64,000 nucleotides of DNA from Arenibacter aquaticus. GTDB lineage: Bacteria > Bacteroidota > Bacteroidia > Flavobacteriales > Flavobacteriaceae. Shown piece by piece: positions 8,130 to 17,699 of the stretch (positions are counted from its first letter, which is position 1; every line of letters starts with the position of its first letter). Made by a program: the position numbers and the translations under genes. The stretch is taken from contig NZ_RQPJ01000002.1 of the NCBI RefSeq assembly GCF_003957295.1, forward strand, positions 558,001-622,000. Reading direction: 5' to 3'. Below the pieces are notes generated by a model. It saw nothing but the letters and a program-made list of their open reading frames with translations. It was not told the origin of the DNA and ran no database searches.

Positions 8130-11100
8130 CTATTTTTGTACCACTTCTACCCATTGGCCTTTTGTGCGAACGGCATAGTCATTGTCATACATGGCTTCGG
8201 CCTGTATCCCCGGTAAATAATATTTCCCTAAGTAGGATGCATTTAACAATACCCTAAAGGTCCTAGTTTCGTTCTTTTTTAAATCAAAATAAAAATTGGC
8301 CCTATCATCCCTAAGGTCGGTATAGGTAACATCATTTTCCTCAAAGTCTCCAAAATCCGTAAAACGGGTATTTACTATTTCCCAACCACTGGGAAAAACC
8401 TCGGACAAGGCCACATTTTTTACGCTTTCGGCCTTGGTATTGGTCAGGGATACTTCTGCTACAAAATTAGTGCCCTGTACAATAGAAGCCGGGTCTATTT
8501 TGGATCCGTCCCTACCTTTATATACCACCTTTGCCAGCAAATTGCGCTGCAGTACCCTTTCTTCCCCTACAGCTAGTACTCCGCTGTTCAGCACACTTGC
8601 ATACACCACATTGGCAGTACGGTTGGTAAGACGAATTTTGTTGTCCCCATATTGTATACCTAGGTCCATTGAAGCCAGGGTTTTTTGGGTTGCCATGGAA
8701 TTAATATCCCCGTTTACAGCTACCTCAACCTCAATACCTCTTCCCCCTACCATTTTTGCAAACTTGGCCATCGCCAATAAGCAATAGGAGGTACTTTGGG
8801 TGCTCATCCATTGATTGTTGCTCAGGCGCTCTGCCAATATTTTGGCCATTTCCTGAGCCCTTACCTTATCATTTAACAGTACAAAGGTCTCCAGAGCCAT
8901 AGCCCTGTTACGATCTACAGAGCCATAGGTATGGTACCTGGACGGACTATTGTCTACATCGTAGTTTGAAGCATTCATCAATTGTTGCGCCACGGTCTCC
9001 TGCCCAATAAGGGCGTAAGTGGCTGCCAATCGGAATTTACCCTCATTGGAAAGGCCAGAGGTTTCGCGCAACCTGTTCATGGAAGCTATATCGGCATTCC
9101 CGGACAAGGCCAAGGTATACAGCCTATATGCCTGCAATAGATCGGGGTTTTGGCTTCCGCCCCTCCATTGCTTTGCCATATTACGCTGATAGGCTATCCA
9201 GGAAGATTTGAAACCTATGGGCAATACATAGCCCTTTTTCTCTGCCTCCAACAGGAAATGACCCACATAGGATGAGCTCCAATCATCGGCATAATTTTGC
9301 CCAGGCCAATAAGAGAAACCTCCGCCGGGCAGCTGAAAAGATCCCACTTTTTTTATGGCCCTTTCCAAGTTATCCTGGATCTGGTTCTTCTTATTTACTT
9401 CTATATCAAATATATCAACAAGGTATAGCTGAGGAAAAGCACTGGATGTTGTCTGTTCCAAACAACCATGTGGATACCTAATCAGATATTGCATCCGCCC
9501 GTTAAAATTCATAGGGGGCAGGGTAGAACACTCTATTTGCGAGGTATTGCTCCCCCTTATTCCAAAGGTGGCCAAGTCTATAGTTTTTTCGGTTTGGGGT
9601 TCCAATATTATGTCTTCAACCAAGGTTGTTGGAGGGTTGGGGTTGATCACGTCTATGGGAATCTCAAAAGAAGCCCTTTCCCCGTTTCCTGATGCCTCAA
9701 CCACCACTTTTCCAACACCTTTATAATCTGCCACCTTTAATTTAAAATAGGCCATTTTCTCATCGGGCTCAGAGAAGGATAGGGTTTGGCTAGTATTTCC
9801 CTGGACCGTGAAGGACGGGTCTGGCTTAATTTTTAAGGTCACTTTCCTAACCTTCTGTTCCATAGCAAAAATGGTAACCGGTAAAGTCACTATTTCTCCA
9901 GGGGTAATTTTCCTTGGCAAAGACGCCAAAACCATTAAGGGCTTTCGCACGGGAGTGGTTTTATCGGCCATCCCGTAAGCTGCCTTTTCCGGATTTCCGG
10001 CGACTACCATAGTCCTCACAGACCCGATGTATTTTGGCAGCATTATGTTATGGGATTTTTCCTCCCCCTTTTTCAGGGAAAATGGGCCTAAATACACTAC
10101 CATAGGCTTAAATCGGTTGGCTTTTTTGTTTTTGGCACCCGCCAATTCCGCATCACCACCAATGGCAAAAACCTGATCTATCCTTCCTCCAAAAGCTCCA
10201 ATTACCTCGTCATAGACATCCCAACTTTTAACCCCCAAGGCTTCCCGGGCATAGAATGCAGACCATGGGTCAGGGGTCTTGAAACCTGTTAGATCCAACA
10301 AGCCCTCATCAACAATGGCAATGCTGTAAGTCATATCCCTACCCTGCTTTTCCTTGACTTTAAGGACCATATTCTCTTCCGGTGCAAGAACGCTGGGCAT
10401 GGAAATTTCTGGTTGCAGTTTGGTGGAAGGGTCTTCTACTAAAATGGGAACTACTCCATACATCCTAATAGGGGAATCATTTACCGTATTGGCATGTGGC
10501 TGCAATAAGCTTATATTGATATACACGTTGGGGGCATACAATTTGGTAATGGGGAGTTGAAATTTAGTTTCCCCTTTTTTTGATTCTACCCAAAGGGCAT
10601 GCAACACTTCATTGCCATTTTCCACCGTCACCAAGGCCCTGCCCCCTTCGGATCCGGGAAAGGTTATGGTAGCGGTCTCCCCTACCTTGTACACCTCCTT
10701 ATCTGTAGAAAATACCAGCATGGTGGCAGCTGTAGGGTCGTTTTTCATGGACTTTCCGGCCCACCCAGGCCAATCCAAGTATATAGGCTTGGCGGTGGCA
10801 TGTCCTCCTTTTGTATCCTCGACCCTCACCATGTACCGGCCCCATTCAGGATATTTCAATTCAAAATTAAAGGAGGCCTTCCCCTCAGAATTGGTACTTA
10901 TGATCTTTTCCAATACCTTTTCCTGATACTCACTACTGCTAAAACTGGAAAGGTTATCGGCAGAAGTTTCCCACCACCATCTCCAATTAATTTTATAAAC
11001 ACTAACCTTCAAATCCTTGGTTGGTTTGGCAATGCCATTTTCGTCAACGGTGACTACCTCAAATGTATGGCTTTCATCAGTAAGCAACATGCCCCTTGCC

Positions 11101-13643
11101 GTATCTCCTTTTGGCACATTTAATCCCACATAGGTGTTAAAAGGAGAAAAGCGCTTTGTAAATACATCCGTACTAAAATCACCACCACTTTCATACACCT
11201 TGGTCATAAATGCAGCCGTTAGCATTCCTGGAGCCCTTCCTTTTATCTGCGGGTTCATAGAAAATTCGGCCTTGCCCAAATCATTAACCCTACTATTAAA
11301 AACCAATTGCTCCTCCGTTTCAAAAGCACGGGTAGGATCATCAAATACATAGGCCGGGTACTTTTCAAAAGTGGTTGTTCCGGCATTGAATTTGGCCGTA
11401 ACATCCGCTTTTAAATTCTTTGCTACGGCCCCGTGCAACCAAGCCACTTCCAATGTTCCTTTTATTGGTTCCTTACTGGACAAGACCTCTTTAGAAAAGG
11501 CTGTTTTGATCTTTAACCTATTTGGTTTTATGGTCTCTAATTGGATAGTTTTGGCAAAACTTGCCCCACCAACACTAACCTTTGCCAACCAACGGCCCGT
11601 AGGCGCATTGTCATCGGTCTGTACAACAAAATTATAATGATTGTTTAGAGCGTACGTCTTTATTACACGGTGCACCACTTTATTATAAGGATCTATCAAT
11701 TCCAATTTCACCGGATGCCCTTCAGGTAGGCGATTGCCTCTATCGTTGAGCATAAAATTTAGAAACAACTTATCTCCCGGGCGCCAAACACCTCTTTCCG
11801 CAAAAATAAAACCTTTGATCCCCTTTTGAACAGCTTCCCCATCTACATTGAATTTACTTACAGATAGCGCATTTCCATCACTTAGCTTAACATAGGTTTT
11901 CTGCCCATTGCTCTCCGCCAGGGCAAAATATGCATGTTGATCGGCGTCAAAAATAGAGGTGCCATCAACCTCCGTAAGCACATGGCCAATAGGCTGTTGT
12001 TGGTAATTGTAAAAGGTTACTTTAGCGCCCGCTACGGGCCTAGTACTTATAAGATCATTGACCGCAATAAAATAGCTTTTATTGACCCCCATTTTTACCG
12101 TAATCCCAAGATCTGAAGTCAAGATATTGGCCCCTACCGTTTTGTTGTAATAATAGGAAGTATGACAGGGATTTTCCCTTTCGTTCCAGTTATAATTACT
12201 ATAGTACCCCCCGTAATAGGACTCTGGCCCATCCCACATACTGCTTTCCGATTCTTGGTCAAAATCGGTTTCTTGTTCGTTTTCCGGCTCAAAATTGGTA
12301 GCATCACATTTATAAAGGCTATAGGAGGGATTAAAACTAAATTCTACCCTGTACATTGCTCCGGGTTGCGGACTGATCAAAGACCTTAAGTCCAATGCAT
12401 GTGCGGACCATTTTCCATTATTGGCAGTGAGGTTGGTCACCAAATCCAATTTTTTGGTCGCAATGGGCCGGGCCACTGTTTTTAAGTTATAATTCCCGTT
12501 AAGATTGTTCCCTTGTAAAAATTGTAGAATATTGCTTTCGAACAATCTAAGCACGGTTACCTTGACCGATTTTAAATTTACCGTTTCAAAATTAATTTTA
12601 AGATTATGGGAAGATGGCAAAATGGTACCGTTGGACAAAAGCCGTACTTCAGGTTTTATTTGCTCAAAAGCTATGCGCTCCGTGCGCGTGGTACTTAACC
12701 TTATACCATCAATACTTTGGATGCCTTCAAATATTTCGAGTCGCCTGGTTCCTTCAATTTCTTTGGAAGGGTACACTTTTAGGGTATTGCCCACTATGTC
12801 ATATTTGGGATCGCCATCGCCTTCCAGAACAACCAAACCCTTTACATTTTGTCCTTTCTTTAAGGGATCCGAAAAATTGATGTACACCACCTGACTTTCG
12901 GCAGATTCCACCTCTACACCCAAAATAGTAAAATTGCCCTTACCCGGAATTTTAATGGTATTACTACCAGAATTTGAAATACCTATAGCTGTTCCGTCCC
13001 AGGCAACTTCCAATTCGCTATCTTCCGTAAAACGGGGGATACTGTCTATTTTAAAATGAAATTGAGTGCCTTGGGCAATGGCTGCATTAAACTTTAATGG
13101 AATATCCTTCCCCCTTAGACTTACGCTAACTAAACTACGGGCATCATCTAAGCTTAACTGATCTGCGGTTTTTAATTGGCCTTCAATATATTGAAAGTCC
13201 TTGGAATAGGATTGCAGGGCATTGGTATACACATTGAATTGCTGTTTTAAGGTTTTAATACTGAAACGAAATACGTTCAATTCCTCTGGAACCTCATCTA
13301 CTATTTTATCTAGTTGCAATGCAAAACGATAAGTCTTATCCTGTTCAAAACCATTTTCTGGTATAAAGGCCAGTGTTCTACTGTTCAATACCACCACCTT
13401 GCCTTTGGTCTGGGGAAACACCTCTATTAATCCCCTATCCAATTCCTGGCCAGCCTCCCACGACGGTAGAGGCCGGTTCAAAACTACCCTTACTTCTGAC
13501 TTTGTGGAAATAATTCCATGACTTACCTCGGTTATATACTCCTTGTACAGATTTAGATTATCAACTTCTATTTTTTCTGTTTCTTTTCTTTGGTTACAGG
13601 CAATTACCAAAAGGAATAGTAGGGTACGGGCCAATATCTTCAT
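8130..13643 (-). CDS. Bacterial alpha-2-macroglobulin lipoprotein
   Basis: From ATG 13643 the product has 1837 residues. The start MKILARTLLFLLVIAC carries a lipobox at Cys16, so it is membrane-anchored and periplasmic. The MG-type N-terminal domains and the central bait region are followed by the thioester motif PHGCLEQTTSS near residue 1393, and then an alpha/alpha-toroid complement-like domain with WPGQNYADDWSSSYVGHFL. Such proteins are thought to trap attacking proteases and work with PbpC to guard the cell wall. The Cys-Leu-Glu-Gln thioester is intact. The frame extends 30 codons upstream, but that would displace the signal peptide. Confidence 0.93.
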   Translation of the reverse strand: MKILARTLLFLLVIACNQRKETEKIEVDNLNLYKEYITEVSHGIISTKSEVRVVLNRPLPSWEAGQELDRGLIEVFPQTKGKVVVLNSRTLAFIPENGFEQDKTYRFALQLDKIVDEVPEELNVFRFSIKTLKQQFNVYTNALQSYSKDFQYIEGQLKTADQLSLDDARSLVSVSLRGKDIPLKFNAAIAQGTQFHFKIDSIPRFTEDSELEVAWDGTAIGISNSGSNTIKIPGKGNFTILGVEVESAESQVVYINFSDPLKKGQNVKGLVVLEGDGDPKYDIVGNTLKVYPSKEIEGTRRLEIFEGIQSIDGIRLSTTRTERIAFEQIKPEVRLLSNGTILPSSHNLKINFETVNLKSVKVTVLRLFESNILQFLQGNNLNGNYNLKTVARPIATKKLDLVTNLTANNGKWSAHALDLRSLISPQPGAMYRVEFSFNPSYSLYKCDATNFEPENEQETDFDQESESSMWDGPESYYGGYYSNYNWNERENPCHTSYYYNKTVGANILTSDLGITVKMGVNKSYFIAVNDLISTRPVAGAKVTFYNYQQQPIGHVLTEVDGTSIFDADQHAYFALAESNGQKTYVKLSDGNALSVSKFNVDGEAVQKGIKGFIFAERGVWRPGDKLFLNFMLNDRGNRLPEGHPVKLELIDPYNKVVHRVIKTYALNNHYNFVVQTDDNAPTGRWLAKVSVGGASFAKTIQLETIKPNRLKIKTAFSKEVLSSKEPIKGTLEVAWLHGAVAKNLKADVTAKFNAGTTTFEKYPAYVFDDPTRAFETEEQLVFNSRVNDLGKAEFSMNPQIKGRAPGMLTAAFMTKVYESGGDFSTDVFTKRFSPFNTYVGLNVPKGDTARGMLLTDESHTFEVVTVDENGIAKPTKDLKVSVYKINWRWWWETSADNLSSFSSSEYQEKVLEKIISTNSEGKASFNFELKYPEWGRYMVRVEDTKGGHATAKPIYLDWPGWAGKSMKNDPTAATMLVFSTDKEVYKVGETATITFPGSEGGRALVTVENGNEVLHALWVESKKGETKFQLPITKLYAPNVYINISLLQPHANTVNDSPIRMYGVVPILVEDPSTKLQPEISMPSVLAPEENMVLKVKEKQGRDMTYSIAIVDEGLLDLTGFKTPDPWSAFYAREALGVKSWDVYDEVIGAFGGRIDQVFAIGGDAELAGAKNKKANRFKPMVVYLGPFSLKKGEEKSHNIMLPKYIGSVRTMVVAGNPEKAAYGMADKTTPVRKPLMVLASLPRKITPGEIVTLPVTIFAMEQKVRKVTLKIKPDPSFTVQGNTSQTLSFSEPDEKMAYFKLKVADYKGVGKVVVEASGNGERASFEIPIDVINPNPPTTLVEDIILEPQTEKTIDLATFGIRGSNTSQIECSTLPPMNFNGRMQYLIRYPHGCLEQTTSSAFPQLYLVDIFDIEVNKKNQIQDNLERAIKKVGSFQLPGGGFSYWPGQNYADDWSSSYVGHFLLEAEKKGYVLPIGFKSSWIAYQRNMAKQWRGGSQNPDLLQAYRLYTLALSGNADIASMNRLRETSGLSNEGKFRLAATYALIGQETVAQQLMNASNYDVDNSPSRYHTYGSVDRNRAMALETFVLLNDKVRAQEMAKILAERLSNNQWMSTQSTSYCLLAMAKFAKMVGGRGIEVEVAVNGDINSMATQKTLASMDLGIQYGDNKIRLTNRTANVVYASVLNSGVLAVGEERVLQRNLLAKVVYKGRDGSKIDPASIVQGTNFVAEVSLTNTKAESVKNVALSEVFPSGWEIVNTRFTDFGDFEENDVTYTDLRDDRANFYFDLKKNETRTFRVLLNASYLGKYYLPGIQAEAMYDNDYAVRTKGQWVEVVQK

Positions 13644-13993
13644 AAAACGAACAATTTTATAAAGTAAAGATAAAAGGATTTCCATTGGGGAGATGTTTTT
13701 GAAAGCATAAAAAATTAGACTATCACCATCCAAATTATGCTGCTGTCTTTGTATCCAAAAAGGACTGCCCCCTAGGCAACACAGTATGAAATAGGCGAAC
13801 TATCTTCGCAGTTCGTACTACTTGGATTACAACACAGGATGCCCTTTGTGCATTTCATCGAATATTTTCCCTATCCCAACTTTACCTCCAACATTTTTAT
13901 TTAATATTACGGTGTTGGTCATTGAGAAGCCAACTTTGAGAACACAAGAATTCCCCATTCTTCCTTTTCTCCTACTTACAAATAGAACATTAT
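13644..13993. other. Divergent intergenic region
   Basis: About 350 bases separate the macroglobulin gene from the CAP-domain gene. A minus-strand frame at 13827-14066 overlaps the next gene and has no recognisable features. I see no strong -7 consensus for either gene, only a one-mismatch candidate on the minus strand near 13654-13661. Nothing else is evident. Confidence 0.4.
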
Positions 13994-14470
13994 ATGAAAA
14001 TGAAAATGCATTCTGCAGTAATGCTTTTGTTCGCATTTGTAATACTCTCATGTAGCAAGGAGTCAACTGAACCGGAAAGTTCTGGCGAGGCCGAAAATGC
14101 AGTTGAAATTGAACAGGAATTGCTAACTATTGTTAACTCCCATAGATATACAATGGGCTTCGGCAAACTGGACTATAGTGCCATTGCCTATGAATATGCC
14201 AATAAACATACAGACCATATGATAGCTACGGGGTCTATAAACCACGATAATTTTAGTGACCGTGCATCCAACATCTCTGCCGAGGTAAACGCTTCCTATG
14301 TTTCAGAAAATGTAGCTAAAGATTATGAATCAGCTCTTGAGGCATTTGAAAAGTGGATTGCCAGTGCCAACCATAGAAAAACTATAGAGGGAGAATTTAC
14401 CCATACGGCCGTGAGTGTCAAAAGAAATTCGGAAGGCAAGTTGTATTTCACCCAACTCTTCTATCGCTAG
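13994..14470 (+). CDS. CAP-domain (SCP/PR1-like) lipoprotein
   Basis: The 158-residue product begins with a lipoprotein signal ending LFAFVILSC, then an acidic linker (SKESTEPESSGEAE). The CAP domain follows: LLTIVNSHRYTMG, then YEYANKHTDHMIATGSINHDNF, whose HTDHM and INHDNF match the conserved His/Glu cavity segments, and ENVAKDYES plus WIASANHRKTIEGEFTHTAVSV. The family has varied extracellular roles; no enzymatic role can be assigned. It is a single gene, 128 bases before the dioxygenase gene. Confidence 0.85.
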   Translation: MKMKMHSAVMLLFAFVILSCSKESTEPESSGEAENAVEIEQELLTIVNSHRYTMGFGKLDYSAIAYEYANKHTDHMIATGSINHDNFSDRASNISAEVNASYVSENVAKDYESALEAFEKWIASANHRKTIEGEFTHTAVSVKRNSEGKLYFTQLFYR

Positions 14471-14598
14471 TTCCCCTTTATGAGCATTAGATTTCTTATT
14501 TTTGATATTATACCATATTAAGTTTATAGTCTTGGTCTGGGCCAATTACCTATACTTGTAGAAATATGGTTTATTATTAACTACTATAAGAAACCTAT

Positions 14599-15144
14599 AT
14601 GTCTGTTAAAAAGCCCTTTAACCTAACCAAGTGGATTTCCGAAAATAGGGATTCCCTTAAGCCTCCCGTTGGAAATAAAAATCTATATAAGGAATCGGGG
14701 GATTACATTGTTATGATCGTTGCAGGCCCTAATGCCAGAAAGGATTATCACTATAACGAAACCGAAGAACTTTTTTATCAGCTAGAAGGAAATATCGAGG
14801 TCCATATACAAGAAGATGGCCAAAAAAAAACCATGAATCTAGGCCCTGGCGATATGTACCTTCATCCTGCCAAGATACCTCACTCCCCTGTGCGTCATGC
14901 CGGATCTATAGGATTGGTAATTGAACGGAAGCGGGCAGACCTGGAGGTAAAGGACGGACTACTTTGGTTTTGTGACAACTGCAACCATAAGCTGTACGAA
15001 GCTTATTTTACCCTTAATGACATAGAAAAGGATTTTTTGGCACACTTTAAAACCTTCTATAGCTCCAAAGAACTTCGCAGCTGTGACCAGTGTGGAACCG
15101 TTATGCCGGTAGATGAGCGGTTTTTTGCCAAGGAAGACCAATAA
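14599..15144 (+). CDS. nbaC: 3-hydroxyanthranilate 3,4-dioxygenase
   Basis: The 181-residue cupin enzyme opens the ring of 3-hydroxyanthranilate in the kynurenine branch of tryptophan breakdown, giving the precursor of quinolinate. The iron site is seen in DYHYNETEELFYQLEG (His, Glu) and LHPAKIPHSPVR (His). The second, rubredoxin-like metal site of bacterial enzymes is present as WFCDNCNHK and SCDQCG. Length fits bacterial members. A near-consensus -7 element, TATACTTG, lies at 14551-14558. No other kynurenine gene is in the window, so the rest of the route must lie elsewhere. Confidence 0.93.
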   Translation: MSVKKPFNLTKWISENRDSLKPPVGNKNLYKESGDYIVMIVAGPNARKDYHYNETEELFYQLEGNIEVHIQEDGQKKTMNLGPGDMYLHPAKIPHSPVRHAGSIGLVIERKRADLEVKDGLLWFCDNCNHKLYEAYFTLNDIEKDFLAHFKTFYSSKELRSCDQCGTVMPVDERFFAKEDQ

Positions 15145-15196
15145 GGGGGCACCTGTCTACTTTTAATAAAGTCCATAAGCTACCGGGCAGTTCCCA

Positions 15197-15214
15197 TAGG
15201 TTTCAAAAAACCTA
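15197..15214 (+). terminator. Hairpin after the dioxygenase gene
   Basis: TAGGTTT and AAACCTA form a 7-bp stem around a CAAA loop 53 bases past the stop codon. CATAGGT at 15195 can pair instead with ACCTATG at 15213. No U-run follows, so termination is uncertain. Confidence 0.35.
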
Positions 15215-15251
15215 CCTATGAGCAGTACATATTTATATAAATAAGGTGCTG

Positions 15252-15284
15252 TTGCCAATGACTATATATTAATTTGTAGATTTG
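15252..15284 (+). promoter_or_regulatory. Promoter of the aldehyde dehydrogenase gene
   Basis: TAGATTTG at 15277-15284 matches TAnnTTTG, and TTG at 15252-15254 lies 22 bases upstream as a -33 element. The start codon at 15320 gives a leader of about 30 bases. Confidence 0.65.
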
Positions 15285-15319
15285 AAAAAATATAACAATA
15301 ACAGATTAAAAAGTTACAT

Positions 15320-16873
15320 ATGTCAGACATCGCACAGAAATTTGGCATCCAGGAAGCTTTAGAGCTTCTAGGGATCCACGATATAAATGACGGAACCTCA
15401 ACGGGCTCCAAACACTTTTCATCAGGAGAATTAATAGAGTCCTACTCCCCTGTTGATGGAGCCTTGATAGCCAAGGTAAGAACAACCTCCGCAAAAGATT
15501 ACAGCCAGGTAATGGACACGGCCACCGCTGCCTTTAAGGCCTGGCGAACCAAACCGGCACCACAACGGGGTGAAATTGTTCGGCAATTTGGACAAAAGCT
15601 AAGGGAACTGAAAGAGCCACTGGGAAAATTGGTTTCCTACGAAATGGGAAAATCTTACCAAGAAGGATTGGGAGAGGTTCAGGAGATGATAGATATATGC
15701 GATTTTGCTGTAGGCCTATCCAGACAACTCCATGGTCTTACCATGCATTCCGAAAGGCCCGGACACAGGATGTACGAACAATATCATCCGCTGGGGGTAG
15801 TGGGCATTATTTCTGCCTTTAATTTTCCCGTGGCGGTATGGGCCTGGAATACAGCCTTGGCATGGGTGGCCGGTGATGTTTGCGTGTGGAAACCTAGTGA
15901 AAAAACTCCTCTTTGCGGAATAGCATGCCAGAATATTGCGGCCGAGGTCTTTAAGGCCAATAATCTACCAGAGGGAATCTCCTGTTTAATAAATGGTGAT
16001 TATAAGGTAGGGGTATTTATGACCCACGACAAACGGATACCTTTGGTTTCCGCTACCGGCTCTATACGCATGGGGAAAATTGTTGCCCAGGCGGTAGCAT
16101 CACGATTGGGAAAATCCCTACTGGAACTAGGCGGCAACAACGCCATTATAGTTAGTCCGGACGCCGATATTAAAATGACAGTCATTGGCGCCGTTTTTGG
16201 AGCTGTAGGTACGGCCGGCCAACGCTGCACTTCTACTCGAAGACTAATTATCCACGAATCTATATACGACAGGGTTAAGGAGGCCATTGTAACCGCCTAT
16301 AAACAATTGCGGATTGGCAATCCCTTGGATGAGAAGAACCATGTAGGCCCTTTAATTGACACTGATGCCGTTAAAAATTACCAGAACGCCTTATCAAAAG
16401 TGGTAGAAGAAGGAGGCAAGCTTATTGTGGAAGGCGGCCTTTTGGAAGGCAAAGGATATGAAAGCGGTTGTTACGTTAGGCCAGCTATTGCAGAGGCCAA
16501 AAACAGCTTTGAAATAGTACAACACGAGACGTTTGCCCCAGTTCTATATCTTTTAAAGTACTCAGGAGAGGTTGAAAACGCCATTGAGATCCAAAACGGT
16601 GTGGTCCAAGGGCTATCTTCTGCCATAATGACCAATAACCTCCGGGAGGCAGAACGGTTTTTATCTGCCCAGGGCAGTGATTGCGGTATTGCCAATGTAA
16701 ACATAGGTACCTCAGGAGCCGAAATTGGTGGAGCCTTTGGAGGAGAGAAAGAAACAGGCGGAGGAAGGGAATCTGGTTCTGATGCTTGGAAGGTATATAT
16801 GCGCAGACAAACAAACACCATTAATTACACTACCCAATTACCTTTGGCCCAAGGTATTAAATTTGATATTTAA
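15320..16873 (+). CDS. Aldehyde dehydrogenase, ALDH7 (aminoadipate semialdehyde) type
   Basis: The 517-residue NAD-dependent enzyme shows the ALDH signatures FNFPVAVWAWN, LLELGGNNAIIVSPDAD (catalytic Glu) and GTAGQRCTSTRRL (catalytic Cys). The sequence HPLGVVGIISAFNFPVAVW and the C-terminal IGTSGAEIGGAFGGEKETGGGRESGSD are characteristic of the ALDH7 group (antiquitin), which oxidises L-2-aminoadipate 6-semialdehyde in lysine breakdown. That group assignment comes from sequence resemblance only. It has its own promoter at 15277, so it need not be in one operon with nbaC; a role in the kynurenine route is possible but not supported by motifs. Confidence 0.9.
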   Translation: MSDIAQKFGIQEALELLGIHDINDGTSTGSKHFSSGELIESYSPVDGALIAKVRTTSAKDYSQVMDTATAAFKAWRTKPAPQRGEIVRQFGQKLRELKEPLGKLVSYEMGKSYQEGLGEVQEMIDICDFAVGLSRQLHGLTMHSERPGHRMYEQYHPLGVVGIISAFNFPVAVWAWNTALAWVAGDVCVWKPSEKTPLCGIACQNIAAEVFKANNLPEGISCLINGDYKVGVFMTHDKRIPLVSATGSIRMGKIVAQAVASRLGKSLLELGGNNAIIVSPDADIKMTVIGAVFGAVGTAGQRCTSTRRLIIHESIYDRVKEAIVTAYKQLRIGNPLDEKNHVGPLIDTDAVKNYQNALSKVVEEGGKLIVEGGLLEGKGYESGCYVRPAIAEAKNSFEIVQHETFAPVLYLLKYSGEVENAIEIQNGVVQGLSSAIMTNNLREAERFLSAQGSDCGIANVNIGTSGAEIGGAFGGEKETGGGRESGSDAWKVYMRRQTNTINYTTQLPLAQGIKFDI

Positions 16874-16890
16874 AAATCAACCACAAAAAA

Positions 16891-16960
16891 ATGCCACTAG
16901 GTATAAGGAGCAAAGCCCAAATTCCACCTAGTGGCATTAAATAACCAACCAAACTAATTT
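16891..16960. repeat. 12-bp perfect hairpin plus AACCAACC tract
   Basis: ATGCCACTAGGT at 16891-16902 pairs perfectly with 16926-16937 around a 23-base loop. A seven-base A-run precedes it, so on the minus strand it looks like a terminator. TTAAATAACCAACCAAAC follows on the plus strand. It starts 18 bases after the dehydrogenase stop codon. Confidence 0.55.
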
Positions 16961-16993
16961 AAAATATAATTGTAAAGCTTGAAAGCTATAAAC

Positions 16994-17073
16994 CCGTAGC
17001 CACTTAACAATTTCCCCTCCCCCCGAATAGGTAAATTAGAAATAGCTACGGATTTAACCTAACCAACTCAAAT
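16994..17073. repeat. Second hairpin plus AACCAAC tract
   Basis: CCGTAGC at 16994-17000 pairs with GCTACGG at 17045-17051 around a 44-base loop rich in C-runs. TTTAACCTAACCAACTCAAA follows at 17053. Layout matches the element at 16891 and the one at 387-444. Confidence 0.45.
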
Positions 17074-17086
17074 ATCTATTAAAAAA

Positions 17087-17129
17087 AGCCTTATTCCAAT
17101 GCCGGAACTTTGTCGGGAGAAACAAGGCT
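17087..17129 (-). terminator. Terminator-like hairpin, minus strand
   Basis: AGCCTT at 17087-17092 pairs with AAGGCT at 17124-17129, and on the minus strand seven T follow. No minus-strand gene upstream is evident, so what it would terminate is unknown. Confidence 0.35.
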
Positions 17130-17480
17130 ATATAGTTTTAATATTTGCGCTAAACTCCAAATTAAATACGGAGCATAAAAGCCAAATTATGTAGATGGTA
17201 AGAAAATTTGTATAATTGGTAAATTACTCCCAATTTACATGCAAATGTTTGAAATTAAACCACTTGCATTTCTTTTTACGAAACATAGGTATGCAGGCAA
17301 TCTCAAAATAAAAACCAAGCAAGAAATTATTCTTCACATTTGCTACAAGTAGCACGCTTATCCTATTTCCTCAACACCCCCAAAACATAACACATTGACT
17401 CCTAATATTTAAGAGCGTTTTTCTTTAACATTTAAGCAATTTTTTAATACATTTAGACTAAACTCCTAACAATCGCCAAA

Positions 17481-17678
17481 ATGTCCAAAAAAACCACCAA
17501 TTTGCTGGGTATTATTATCGCCATTATTGCGGGAACCTATTTTTATATTGCACTTTGCAGTGAATGTTCTTCAAAGCAAGCAAACACTTCTACCGCCACC
17601 ATGATCCCCAATACAGGGAAACAGGAGCTTATAAAGAAAGTAAAAGAAAAACCGGAATTAACTTTATCAACTAAATAA
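17481..17678 (+). CDS. Small membrane protein, 65 aa
   Basis: The product has one membrane span close to the N-terminus (TNLLGIIIAIIAGTYFYIALC), then a Cys-rich juncture (CSECSSKQ) and a short lysine-rich tail. This resembles the N-terminal anchor of flavobacterial OmpA-family proteins, but no OmpA domain follows: the frame ends with TAA at 17678. It may be a shortened relative or an independent small protein. The next gene starts 21 bases downstream, so the two are probably cotranscribed. Confidence 0.65.
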   Translation: MSKKTTNLLGIIIAIIAGTYFYIALCSECSSKQANTSTATMIPNTGKQELIKKVKEKPELTLSTK

Positions 17679-17699
17679 CAACCTTTAAACCTTACATTT

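Larger units (their letters stand above)
16874..17480. other. Gene-free gap carrying three hairpins
   Basis: These 607 bases contain no credible coding frame. The first 260 bases hold three hairpins spaced about 100 bases apart, two followed by an AACCAAC tract (listed separately). The rest (17131-17480) is AT-rich and shows no clear signal, although it must hold the promoter of the following small gene. Confidence 0.5.
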
